In this document: positions 1 through 9,679 of the stretch, one piece after another
Layout: the number at the start of each line of letters is the position of its first letter
Numbering within the stretch: the stretch's first letter is position 1
DNA from: Weissella confusa
GTDB taxonomy: Bacteria; Bacillota; Bacilli; Lactobacillales; Lactobacillaceae
Direction: 5' to 3'
DNA length: 64,000 nucleotides
Assembly: GCA_014332815.1 (NCBI GenBank)
Contig: JACSZT010000003.1
Coordinates: 248,001 to 312,000, forward strand
Made by a program: the position numbers and the translations under genes
The notes under the pieces: generated by a model
Databases searched by the model: none
Told to the model about the DNA's origin: nothing
The model's input: only the letters and a program-made list of their open reading frames with translations

Positions 1-571
1 GTGTTTTGTGGGTAACGGAAGTTCGTGTTTACGAAACCATCTTCCCCATCAGTAAAGCGTTGGATACCAACGTTCATTGACAAGTCGTGCATCAAATCAT
101 CGTGCGTCTTTGCACCAATCTTCTCAGCAACCGTGTCATCGTGCAATTGCGTTCCCAAGAACGTCAAGAATCCCTCAACACCACGCTTCAACAAACGACC
201 AAACGTACCACCACCGATAACTTGCTCACCTGCTGGCAAACCAGTTTGATCACGGTAAACTTGCAACAACGTCTTAACTAGTGGATCATCACCAGGAACG
301 TAGTGAGGCACTTGGGCGTGACCTTCTTGCTTAGCCGTTGCGTCAAAGCCTGCTGGCAATGAAGCAGCCACGTGTCAAATCCTAATGCACGACTAAAAAA
401 GCACTCGCAACATGCGAGTGCTTTTGTTTTACATCTATTAGTCTTCGACGTTAGCCAATTCGTACATTGATTGTCCAAAGATTGCCATTGCACGCGTCAA
501 ATCTGAAACTGGGTAGAATTCGTCTGCTTGGTGCATCGTATCAGGCACACCTTCGAACATGGCACCAAAGG
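1..571 (-). CDS. pepV: Dipeptidase PepV (M20 family), C-terminal part
   Basis: Cytosolic metallo-dipeptidase that splits dipeptides from casein-type peptides; the 5' part lies outside the window. Rebuilt: + strand 1-508, in three segments. The pieces match the PepV catalytic C-terminus, with a glycine-rich stretch (VIGGGTFGRLLKRGVEGF) and the end HQADEFYPVSDLTRAMAIFG followed by a short tail and TAA at 438-440. A strong terminator follows. Family assignment is from recognised sequence; the zinc ligands of the N-terminal half are not visible here. Confidence 0.85.
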
Positions 572-1561
572 TCACAACGCAACCAACAGGCGCCGCTAGT
601 GTTGTGAATAAAGTCGCAGTTAAAGCTGGTAATTTAGCTGATACATTATTGCCCGAAGCCGCTTATACTGTCGCATGGACACCGGCCGCTTTTGTATTGG
701 TAATTGCTAGTTTTATCGCCTGGGCCGTTGCTTATTACACAATTTTGCGTCGTCAGAAGATGCGCGAATAACGCGTCGTAGCCACAACTGCAACTGCGGA
801 ACATACGCCAACACCTATTGATACTGCGCCAAAAGCAACCACGACAGCATCAACGGCCACAAGTGATTCAGTTATCAAAACAAGCATTCAAGTGGTGCCC
901 GCTAGTAGCTCAACCCCTGCACCTAACGAATCAGTCGCTATGCCATCAACCAACAGTGGCAATACCGATCAACCGACAGCGAACACTGATGAATTCATTA
1001 CTGACATCGATATGTCAAATGTTAGTGATCGCACTTCATCGTCGGCACCTGATTCAACCGGTGTTGTTGAAAATGTTGGGGATGCCACAACACCAGCGGA
1101 AGACGCAACTAACAAAGTTGAAACTTCCGCTAGTGACACAAGCGTTTCGGCAGTTGCTAACTCAGTCGTTGGCACGATTTTTACCACTAGCACCGTTTTT
1201 GGTGATACAACAAATAGCACTATTTCGAGCGAACAAGCGTTGATATCCACTAAATCAAGCGATATCGCTGCAACAGCGGATACTGACACGACACCGGTTG
1301 AACAAGTTACAATCGACACCCCATCATCTGAACAAGCACCAATTGAACAGCCATCAGAAACAACAAACTTATTGGTGGCAATAATCCCGTTTCGAATTGT
1401 GAACTTTTTTTGAACTTTTTATAGACAGACTGTGCGCTACGTACATTTTGTACTAGGAAAGCGTTAGTATTATAGAGTAAAGAAGAGAACAGATTATGAG
1501 ATACGAGATAAGGGAGAATTGGTTATGAAACGTGGAAAGTCCGCCGTGCTACTAGTGGCGA
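375..1561 (+). CDS. Secreted Ser/Thr-rich surface protein with C-terminal anchor
   Basis: Rebuilt: - strand 1401-550, 283 aa, no known family. It starts MKRGKSAVLL, a signal peptide, preceded by GGGAGAATTGGTT. A long low-complexity region rich in Thr, Ser, Ala, Asp and Glu follows (residues about 30-215). Near residue 237 is LPEAA, then about 20 hydrophobic residues (FVLVIASFIAWAVAYYTI) and the basic tail RRQK. This is the layout of a sortase substrate, but the motif departs from LPxTG, so it may be anchored by the membrane segment alone. The gene is convergent with pepV and shares its terminator. A sigma-A-like promoter lies upstream at 1448-1476 as given. Confidence 0.7.
395..425. terminator. 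Rho-independent terminator, bidirectional
   Basis: Hairpin AAGCACTCGCA/TGCGAGTGCTT with A-run and T-run on either side, lying whole inside one segment. It serves both pepV and the convergent surface-protein gene. Confidence 0.85.
1448..1476 (+). promoter_or_regulatory. Promoter of the surface-protein gene
   Basis: TTGTAC, 17-bp spacer, TATAGA, followed about 50 bp later by the start codon at 1525. All of it lies within one segment, so it is readable as given. Confidence 0.5.
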
Positions 1562-1562
1562 T

Positions 1563-2749
1563 ACAATGCACGGTTTTGCACATTTGTCGTACCGGCCGCT
1601 GAAACCACGGCTGTTGGTGTGACAAACACAGTCGTTGTGACTGCCGTTGCACCAATCAATGATGTTGCCAACAAAATTGTCGTGATAACCTTACTCGTTT
1701 TCATGGTTAAATCTCCTCGAATATTATGTTACATAATTGTAACACAACAAACCTAAAACCACGTTCCCGTACCTGGTTCTGCTGGGGCAATTGACACTGA
1801 ACTAATCATAGCGCTATCCGCAACGCCTGAAATATTCAAGTACGTTGCCGCGTCAGCACCAGTTGTCGTTAGCTTTGTGTAGTTGTCGGTTACGCCAAGC
1901 GTTGATGCCAACGTAGATTGATCAGATGCACCTGCACCATATACAACGTATGACTTTTTGCTCTCATCCAAGTTAATACCATCAGTAGCCAACGCCTTGT
2001 ACACACCAGCCAACGCAGCTTCACCAGAAACCTTTGAGTTAGCCGTTACCGTGATGATGACGTCATTCACACCAGCCATCGTTGCGGCCATCGCATATTG
2101 TTGTGACGTCACTTGGGTAATGTTGTTTTGTCCGTTATAGTCCTTAATGTTAACCACTTGCTTATCCAAGTTGACGTTCAATTGGTTAATCGCAACATTA
2201 ACTGTGATGTTCGTACCATCTTGCTTCTTCTCAGCCAATTCACCCGCTGTCGTTGTTACGGCTGACGTTAGCTTACCTGGGTAGCTACTGTCGTTGGCGT
2301 TTTCGTTAACTGCCGTTTGCGTAGCACTCAACATATCATTGGCGGCCGTCGTGGCTGCTTCCTTCACGTCTTCAGAGTTAGCGAAATCCTTGGCCTTAGC
2401 CATGATATCACCAGCTGAATTTTCAAGCTTATTAGACAAGTCCTTGGCGTTATCAACAAAGGCCTTTGAATCTGAAATTGGGGCGTTTGCCACGCCAACC
2501 AACGCTTGACCCATTTGTTGTACCGCTGCTTCAGAAGTCTTACCAGCGATACAGTTGCGGTGTGTCCATATTTTGTATCGTAAATTATAACCGCACTCAT
2601 AACCAACCCTCCCGCGACTAATTTACATTAGGATACCGGATGGAACTATGATTCTATGCGTAACGTTTGACTAGTCTGCGAATTAATTATTGAACAATCC
2701 CTTGAAGAAGTCAACCAATGGATTCCAAATGTTCGTCACGAACCAGTTA
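1563..2749 (-). CDS. Secreted DUF1002 family protein
   Basis: Rebuilt: + strand 1618-2619, 333 aa. The signal peptide (MKTSKVITTILLATS..., Ala-X-Ala type site near residue 37) is preceded by GAGGAG. The body matches DUF1002: the stretch GASDQSTLASTLGV, the ISSVSIAPAEPGTG segment, and NITQVTSQQYAMAATMAGV with VSGEAALAGVYKAL. The C-terminus after residue about 270 is Ala/Lys-rich and helical and ends VDFFKGLFNN. DUF1002 proteins are exported proteins of unknown role in lactic acid bacteria and clostridia. It is divergent from the surface-protein gene. Confidence 0.8.
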
Positions 2750-3343
2750 TAAGCCCAACTGAGAAGAAAATAATCTCACAGGCATTAAGATTCGCCAACT
2801 CGCTATTAATCAAGTTAGCAATCTTAATACGGCCATTAAAAATCGGTCCTCCAAAAATTATCGTGTCGTACGTCGATAAATCTAATGCGCCGATTTCGTC
2901 CAATCTATACTTGCTAATGTGCAACTCATCGGCAATCCAGTTGGCATCTTCTTCCGATCCTTGAATATGTTGTTGGTTAATATCGTGATCAAACTTCTTG
3001 ATGAACCAAACCATCATCCTATGCCACCATTTTAACTTTTCAGGGTTAACAGCACCCTGCAGTTGGTAAAAATGCACGCGCTGTTGCGCTGGATAGTCAA
3101 AATTCTGTGTGCAAATACTGCTAAAGTAGTCGCGATCAATCGGATGTTCGTCCCCCAATTCTCCCCAGGCTGTATCACCTCTTAATCATACCTTGGTAAC
3201 TACTAAAAAACCAGACGTCCCAAGCGGTTCGTCTGGTTGAATTTACTGTAATGAAATTGCCCGTTCGTGGCGTCGGACTTCCGCTACGATTGGTGAAACA
3301 AGTTTTCGAAAGCGTTTTGGCAAATCAATCATATGATTTTCCG
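2553..3343 (-). CDS. Flavodoxin / HemG-like protein
   Basis: Rebuilt: + strand 2702-3247, 181 aa. N-terminus MSAVIIYDTKYGHTATV contains the flavodoxin FMN phosphate loop pattern (T-K-Y-G-H-T). The middle has STYDTIIFGGPIFNGRI, typical of menaquinone-dependent protoporphyrinogen oxidase-type flavodoxins, and a Trp/His-rich stretch (LKWWHRMMVWF). It probably carries electrons to an unknown partner. Ribosome site GGGAGG precedes the start. It lies just upstream of birA with a terminator between. Confidence 0.75.
3205..3238 (-). terminator. Terminator after the flavodoxin gene
   Basis: Hairpin CCAGACG/CGTCTGG followed by a T-run when read on the minus strand; whole within one segment. Confidence 0.8.
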
Positions 3344-3344
3344 C

Positions 3345-4135
3345 CGGTGAATAATACTGGCGACCATGACGACCATAACCAGCCGTCTGTTCATCTGCCA
3401 CAAGCGCCATCGGACCGATTACGTCTCCCGCTGTAATCAATCGCTTCGCTGCCGTGTTAGTTGAATCGATTGTCGTGAAAGTCTCCACCGACAAGGTCAC
3501 CGGTGTCTGTAAGTATGCAAGTATAGTGGTCTTATCCACGTCAGCTTCCACCAGAATACCGGCCACTTTTCGTTGATTATAATACAGGTCATTCACCCAC
3601 TTAATACCAACCTCGACCCCAATTTCTTCTGAAAGAGCCTCTGCCGCAGCCACCGCAATACCAGTTGTCACTTTACCAGGTGCCAATGTCTTCATATCAG
3701 TCCATGGCCAAATCAACGTTAGGTAAAGTCCGGTTGCTTGCGTCATGACTTGCGACGCATCTAGTGAAAAATAGCGAACAAAATAATTTAATAATGTCGC
3801 CGCAAGTCGATCTCGGTTCACCGTTTGATTCGTTAGCGCACCGGCCTTTTGCGCAATGTCAGCCGGATAGTCAGCCGGGTTGATATTCAAGCCGATACCA
3901 ATGACCAAAAAGCCATCTTCCCCGGTTGTATTTGGCAGGGCGTGTTCTCATGAAATCACCCATCCTGTCATTGTTAGTTTTGTGATTTCACCTGAGTAAA
4001 ATGTTTGGCGTTGACCATTAACGTCCACGACTAAGCCACCATCAGCGCTCACATCCTTTGCAATCCCGGTAATCGCCTGATTCCCCACAGCCATTTCAAC
4101 CGGCTGGCCAATTACCAGTGAACGTTGGCAATAAG
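3345..4135 (-). CDS. birA: Biotin-[acetyl-CoA-carboxylase] ligase
   Basis: Attaches biotin to carboxylase carrier proteins. Rebuilt: + strand 3347-4126, 259 aa, GTG start after GGGGGACGA. Order of motifs in the rebuilt protein: substrate loop TTIDSTNTAAK (about 21-31), the biotinyl-AMP loop TAGYGRHGRQYYSP, GLYLTLIWP, the catalytic lysine region GIKWVNDLYYNQRKVAGILVE, then VIGIGLNIN and a short C-terminal SH3-like domain. There is no N-terminal HTH, so it is a pure ligase rather than a repressor. As given the three core pieces are in reverse order, which makes it a clear test of the inversion model. Its stop overlaps the bioY start (ATGA). Confidence 0.92.
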
Positions 4136-4729
4136 AAGCCAGCGTAAACCGGCATACCGATCATCCCTAAAAGCAAATAAACCGCAACCGCTGAAAATGA
4201 CACGCGTGTTGCCGCAATCGATGCAATTAACGGAATAATGATTGTTTGCACCGTCAAAGGCACAATCCCAGTCGGAATTGACAAGGGTGCCAAAATAGCA
4301 ATAATTGCAGCAAATACCGCTGCCAAAACGAGTGCTATTGCCATCTTAGCAACAAAAGCCAACCACAATGTCCCGAAACCAAGTTGTAGAAAGGCCGCAA
4401 TCAAATTCCAAAGGAGCATCGCTGGCCAAGAACGACTCAAACTAGCCCCCATACCAATGACCAACGGGAATAGCAACATCCCAATTAAATAGCCACCGGT
4501 TGGCCCAATAACGATTCCAACCCCTGAGGTCATCTCTGTTTTCTTATTAAACTTCATTATAAAACCCTGAGCTTAAGTTGGCTTAAGCTCAGGGCAAAAT
4601 TATACTTATTCTTTACCACCAATTGGCAAACGCATCACGCGCCCGATGATTACCATCAAAATAACCACAATCACAACTTTAATGATTGTTGGGATAACGA
4701 ATGCAATCAAACCAGTTGCAACAGCTGTT
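3939..4729 (-). CDS. bioY: Biotin transporter BioY (ECF S component)
   Basis: Rebuilt: + strand 4123-4656, 177 aa, the usual BioY length. About six hydrophobic segments, with PLSIPTGIVPLTVQT near residue 20-34 and SGVGIVIGPTGGYLIGM in the middle, both characteristic of BioY. It binds biotin in the membrane and works with the shared ECF ATPases and T component, which are not in this window. Translationally coupled to birA, so uptake and use of biotin are co-expressed. A terminator follows. Confidence 0.92.
4565..4594 (-). terminator. Terminator after bioY
   Basis: Near-perfect inverted repeat CCCTGAGCTTAAG/CTTAAGCTCAGGG with a following TTTT on the minus strand. Confidence 0.8.
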
Positions 4730-4730
4730 G

Positions 4731-5323
4731 GGTTTTCACCAAAACTGGCCTCGTTTTCAAAATAGTAATCTACTTGATCAACCTCACCATCACGCGGTGG
4801 TCGCGTTGTGTGTGTAATCACCTTAGGCATCTCGTAGAACTCATTCAAATAATTGGCAACGGTGGTTTTTCCTGTGCCAGTGTTACCAGTTAATACAAAT
4901 ACTTTGCGCTTCATAATCCAAAAATTTAAACGCGTCAATAATTCTGAAGACTCACTCACCGTCAAATAAATAACGACTGCTTCATCCGGTAGTTCACGTG
5001 CATAAGTAATCGCCCCAGCCGTATCAAGTACGATTGTAATAAATGGGTTCTTTTCCCAGGCACGCTCCAAGCCTTCGTGTGACGAACCGTAACGATAGTG
5101 CGAGTATTCAACACTTTCCAGATAGTCTCCTTGTATCCTTACAAACTAACCTTGAACAACTTCTTTTACAATTTCATCAATCGCCTGCTTGGTTGTCTGC
5201 CAATCATCATTAACAACAACCTTAGCAACATTTGTTAATTCAGTCGGCAATTGTGTGTCGCGCTGATATTCATCACTGGCTAAACGTGCCTTAACTGCCG
5301 CAACATCATCCCCACGCTTTTCC
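4731..5323 (-). CDS. Guanylate kinase-like P-loop protein
   Basis: Rebuilt: + strand 4744-5304, 186 aa. Starts MKRKVFVLTGNTGTGKTTVA with a P-loop at residues 9-18, then ITHTTRPPRDGEVDQVDYYF, the GMP-binding pattern of guanylate kinases, then YLESVEYSHYRYG, and the C-terminal YQRDTQLPTELTN helix region. It is similar to, but probably distinct from, the housekeeping Gmk (usually about 205 aa), as lactobacilli often carry this shorter second form. The exact nucleotide substrate cannot be read from sequence. Confidence 0.7.
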
Positions 5324-5324
5324 G

Positions 5325-5917
5325 TGACTTTTCAGATGACACGTTGCTTTGTTGCTTCTCACTAGATACTGACGTCGATACAACAGAAGATACTTGTTTT
5401 GGCGCCCCGTTAGACGTATGCGTTGAGACATTAACAATTGCGTTTGCCGCGCTCAATGCCAAAATAATTGAAACCAAAGCGACCGGTGTAATAAACGGTG
5501 GTGTGCGATATGCCATGAAGATCGTTGAGGCTGCGCTTGAAGAAACAGCACTCGAACTAACCGCTGATGATGATGACGCCGCATTGCTGCTCTCACTGCG
5601 CGATGAACTAACTGCGCTCGATGAGACTGCACTTGAAGATGATGCTTCACTCACAGCTGACGATTCATCAGTCGCTTCAGAGGTTGAAACTTTCGCACGG
5701 CTTTCCGACGTGTCGCTTGTCCAAGCCACGCAAATAAGCGGCATTTTTCAAGTGCATAATCGCCAAGTACAAAACGTAGAAGTTACCGACTGACGCTAAG
5801 ATTGTATACACTTGGCCTTTCCACTTTGTATTCACGTTAAAGAAGCCAAGATAATGATTCAATAAATCCAAGATTGTCAACATTAGTTTGTGCCTCCGTT
5901 ATCTGCAGGCGTTTGCG
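5325..5917 (-). CDS. Membrane-anchored Ser-rich protein
   Basis: Rebuilt: + strand 5330-5755, 141 aa, not recognised. One N-terminal hydrophobic segment (residues about 9-28), then a tail made largely of Ser, Ala, Val, Glu with repeated SSSAVSSSAVSS units, ending TPADNGGTN. It follows the guanylate-kinase-like gene closely (GGAGACTA before the start) and overlaps the next gene by TAATG, so the two are co-translated. The tail is probably extracellular and flexible, and may be glycosylated; that is inference. Confidence 0.55.
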
Positions 5918-6709
5918 GCGTGTTGTCGCCCATACAAGCCATTTGCTGGTACAAACGGCGTTGCAGCACGTTGCGTCTTATCTGCATCCGCTGGCTTACC
6001 ACCCAATAACTTTTCAACTTTGGGTGATAAATCCCACTTGAAAGTCTTCTTCGTAAAGTAGTAGACAACATTCAAAAAGGCAAAGTATGCAATCACGATG
6101 AACGCTAGCAGTAGATCCAAACGGAAATATGGTAGTGGTGTACCAGGATGGTTCGCATAAATGACGTCATGATCAGCCGCTAAATAGGCCATTTGTTCAT
6201 CTTCGGACAAGCCACCATAATCTTGCGTCATCAAACCGTTTGATTGCAGCTGTTCAGCGACCTTCGTCAACTCAGCTTGCATGTCTGGGTCCGTCACTGC
6301 ACTGGCTGGCAAAACATCATGGCGAATTTGTAGGTTAGCTCGACCGCGAGCTTTCCCTTCACCACCAAGAATAACAGCTGAAGCAACAAACAACTCATAT
6401 GATTCCATTGCCAACGCTACTGGTTGCAAGCCGACCGTTTCAATGCGCGCCAATCGTTGCGCCAGCATCTCGTTCAAGCCACCGTAAATGGCCAAACCAC
6501 CGCGTTCCTTTATCCTATTTGATAATTCTCTCAATTTAAATTATCTCTCTATAAATAAAAACCCGCCGCGAATACTCGGGACGGGTCGCTACTGTAATAA
6601 TAGTCTGTAAGTAATGACAGTGTCAAATTCTTTGTCAGCTTTGTTGACAACAAGTTTGTTTCTTCACAATTCCTTTGCCTTATAGGCTAATTCAACGGCC
6701 AAATGGTAG
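5721..6709 (-). CDS. Integral membrane protein of unknown function (DUF6681-like)
   Basis: Rebuilt: + strand 5755-6558, 267 aa. Two hydrophobic regions near the N-terminus ([34 protein letters not shown]) followed by a soluble domain with [20 protein letters not shown] and [17 protein letters not shown]. The arrangement resembles a Lactobacillales family annotated DUF6681, but I am not certain of the number. Coupled to the Ser-rich gene upstream; ends [11 protein letters not shown] just before the glutamine operon leader. Confidence 0.5.
6557..6626 (-). promoter_or_regulatory. Leader of the glutamine operon: promoter then terminator
   Basis: Read on the minus strand: TTGACA (6626-6621), 18-bp spacer, TATTAT (6602-6597), then within about 10 bases a GC hairpin ACCCG..CGGGT with a T-run (6588-6557). 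A hairpin that close to the transcription start suggests attenuation of glnQHMP, or else the terminator belongs to the upstream gene and overlaps the new promoter. Confidence 0.45.
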
Positions 6710-6710
6710 G

Positions 6711-7501
6711 TTAACAATCAATTGTCCTTCTTGAACTGGTTCCAAACCATTCACGGTACGAATCAAAGTTGACTTACCTGATCCTGAGGGACCAAGCAAA
6801 ACAACAGTCTCACCAGCTTCAACTTTAAGGTTGATATCCTTCAAAGCATGGAAATCTCCATAGTACTTCTCGACGTCCTTAAATTCGATCATCGACATTT
6901 GGGTTGCCGCCAAGCCAACCTTCTCCAACAACTCCATTGCAATCTTCTTGTTTTCTGCTTCATCGCGCTTCAACACCAAACGTGGTGCCAACATAATGTT
7001 CTCTAGCACCGTCTTGTTAGCGTACAAATTGAAGTGTTGGAACACCATTCCAACGTTCTTACGCGTACGATTCATATCCGTCTTGGGATTGGCCAAATCT
7101 TGACCTACAACCAACATCGTCATGCTTGAGTCAGCAGCGATTTCGCGCATAATCTTCAATACATCGTTAACCATTTCTGGGTCCAATGCAGACGTTGGCT
7201 CGTCAAACAACAAGGCCTTTGGCTTCATCGCCAATGAACGTGCAATCGCAATACGTTGTTGTTGCCCACCTGACAACGTTGAAGGCATCTTCTCAGCCTT
7301 ATCGCCGTACGCCATGTGCGCGTAAACTTGCGACTCATATTCCGCACCTCCCTAGTGGATGATTTGTGACAAGAATTGACGAGCGCGTGGTTCCTTAGGG
7401 TTCTCAAAGAACTCTTCAGTTGGAGAGTCTTCCAAGATTTCACCGTCAGCCATGAAAATAACACGGTCGGCCACTTGCTTAGCAAAGCCCATTTCGTGCG
7501 T
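6711..7501 (-). CDS. glnQ: Amino-acid (glutamine-type) ABC transporter ATPase
   Basis: Energises uptake of a polar amino acid, probably glutamine. Rebuilt: + strand 6720-7454, 244 aa, typical length. Walker [10 protein letters not shown] at 36-44, Q-loop region [12 protein letters not shown], signature LSGGQQQR, Walker [14 protein letters not shown] and switch THEMGFA. First gene of a four-gene operon; the stop is followed by GGAGG for the binding-protein gene 13 bases on. Confidence 0.9.
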
Positions 7502-8491
7502 TCCATGTCCACGTCGAAGCCTTCAAGCTTTCCCGTCTTAATGTTCATCAACCCCATCAACTTGGTGTCACCCTTAACACCCCAGACCATCTTGTCGGTC
7601 TTCTTAATGCGTTTGTACGTTTCATTCTTTTTATCGCTAGCTTGAACTGTCGTTGTCACAACACTTCCGGCTAGTAGTGCGATGGCTGCGGTAGCAAGTC
7701 ACTTAACCAAGATTGATTGACCCGCGTTAAAGTAAGGCTTTGAAAAATCGACCACCTTGGCACGGTCTGGCGTAATTGACATCGTCGCAATGATGGCGTC
7801 AATATTACCGTTCAACAACATTGGAATACGGGTACCTGACGTAATTTGCGTCAACTCAGTCTTAGCCTTTGGGTTCACACGCTTAGTGATTTCCTTGCGA
7901 ATACCGTTGTCAGTCGTCAACGCATCCCCTTGGCCGGCCTTCAAGGCTGTCAACGCAGTGGCATAGTCTGACAATGCGACAACCTTGGCCTTTGGTGCAA
8001 ACTTCTTAACCGTTACAGCAGAAGTTGATCCAGCAACCGCCAAGATACGAGCACCTGGCTTGTTCAAATCGTAGATATTTTTAATCCCACTATCTTAGTT
8101 CATACCTTCAACGCCAGAGAACCACTTCTTGGCTAGCTTAGCGTATGTACCATCTTCCTTAATTTCGTCGATGGCCTTATTGACCTTCTTAACCAACTTA
8201 GGATTGTTCTTGTCCATGGCAACACCGTATGGTTCCTTCGTGAAAGGACCACCGACAACTTCCAATGACTTTGAACCAGCGGCCATTCCATATGCGTACG
8301 ACTTCAATATAGATACGACCGATAATGTTTGCGACCTTGTTCGGAACCACTTCAAGCAAAGCGAAAATCGTTCCTAATACCAATGACCCAATCAAAGCGA
8401 GCACTGAAGACACAATCGTCCAGCCGAATCCACTTAAGAAGTCGCTAGCGTGTGATTGAAATAATGAAATCATTCCTTAGCCAACTCCTTC
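7305..8491 (-). CDS. glnH: Amino-acid ABC transporter substrate-binding protein
   Basis: Rebuilt: + strand 7468-8316, 282 aa. N-terminal signal segment ([15 protein letters not shown]), no lipobox Cys seen, then the SBP-bac-3 fold: [26 protein letters not shown], the conserved [24 protein letters not shown], and a C-terminal [19 protein letters not shown]. It binds the amino acid outside the membrane. Its TGA overlaps the ATG of the first permease (ATGA). Confidence 0.88.
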
Positions 8492-9085
8492 ACACCATGA
8501 TAATCCGTTAGACATGGCACCTTCAAGTTGCCCCTTTGGCACGGCATTGATACCGGCACGAACCGTTTCAGCAATAAACGCTGACGTATAAAGTGTTAGT
8601 CCCAATGTTCCGGCTGCAAAACCACTAATCTTAACGATGTTTGCAATAACGACGTAGAAGAACATCGTGATAACCAACAATGGGATGTTGTAGAAAATAC
8701 CAACAATAATGAATGGGCCAAATGTGTCAAACGTTTCTTGTGAAATCATGTTTGCTTGATACATCAAATCCATACCGGCAACGAAGGCCAATACTGATGA
8801 GTTCTTGATCAAGTTAATAAATTGGTTTCCAAGTGGTGGGATAACCAACTTAAAGGCTTGTGGCAAAACCACATAACGCATACCTTGCACCAAGGACTGA
8901 TCCGATGATAAAACTCAAAATAACGGATACAACCGCTACCTCAATCGTTACCCATAGTCCCATCAGCAAGAAGCGGATGTTGATCCATGAGAAAGCTGAC
9001 AAAAATTCGCTCATGATTATCCCTCCTTACTCAACTTGGCTTCCAAGTACCGCATATAGTAACTCATTGGCATCGTCAAAATGAG
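8295..9085 (-). CDS. glnM: Amino-acid ABC transporter permease, first subunit
   Basis: Rebuilt: + strand 8313-8957, 214 aa, a normal His/Glu/Gln permease length. About five hydrophobic segments; the EAA loop reads AETVRAGINAVPKGQLEGAM followed by LPQAFKLVIPPLGNQFINLIK. As given, its N-terminal, middle and C-terminal pieces lie in ascending order while each reads on the minus strand. The symbol follows the Bacillus order Q-H-M-P and is tentative. Confidence 0.85.
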
Positions 9086-9679
9086 GAATAACTTCGGCTA
9101 ACATTGCTGACTCGAAAATCGTCAAAGCAAAAATCGTAGACGTCATCACACCCAAGTGAATACCAATCTTTGGCAAAGCAAAGTACGTAAAGAAGATAAT
9201 CAACAAAAGTGGCAAATTACGAATCAAATCAATAATAAAACCAACAATCTTTGATAGATAAGGAATCTTCACGTAACGGATAACATATGTCACTTCTGGC
9301 AACATGATAATCGTTGCCAATGACGTGTCCTTAATCAATGACACGAATTGTGACACAATCGGTGGAATCATCTTCTTGTAGGCTTGTGGCAAAATGATGT
9401 GCCACAATGCTTGCTTGAAGCTCAATCCATTTGAAAGTGCTCCTTCAAGTTGCCCCTTTGGTACGGCTACGATACCTGAACCCACTATCCACTTACTCCA
9501 TACAAAAAGCACTACCATTCAAAACGAACAGTAGTGCTTTTAAGGTTAAGCTGCCATGCGACGATCTAGAATACGACCAATCTTTGAGATGACGTAGTTC
9601 AAGGCGAAGTACAAAACAGCTAGTGCAAAGAACATTGCGACAATCGCATTTGGTTCTTGCGCATAAATAATTTGTGCAC
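8889..9679 (-). CDS. glnP: Amino-acid ABC transporter permease, second subunit
   Basis: Rebuilt: + strand 8960-9616, 218 aa, paralogue of the preceding permease. Starts MSEFLSAFSWINIRF two bases after the previous stop; EAA loop RSGIVAVPKGQLEGALSNG, then LPQAYKKMIPPIVSQFVSLIKDTSL; ends RILDRRMAA. It pairs with the first permease to form the membrane channel. Last gene of the operon, followed by a terminator. The name is tentative; substrate could be another polar amino acid. Confidence 0.85.
9503..9541 (-). terminator. Terminator of the glutamine operon
   Basis: Minus-strand hairpin AAAAGCACTACTG/ATGGTAGTGCTTTTT with T-run, within one segment. Confidence 0.85.

Noticed and set aside
818-1319. 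Overlapping frames of over 100 codons on both strands in the surface-protein gene
   Set aside because: They are shadows of the low-complexity repeat region in other frames, with no ribosome sites or homology.
3345-4135. A frameshift in birA at the 3541 junction
   Set aside because: Exact recounting of positions shows the frame continues (…YYSP-QATGLYLTL…) after repair.
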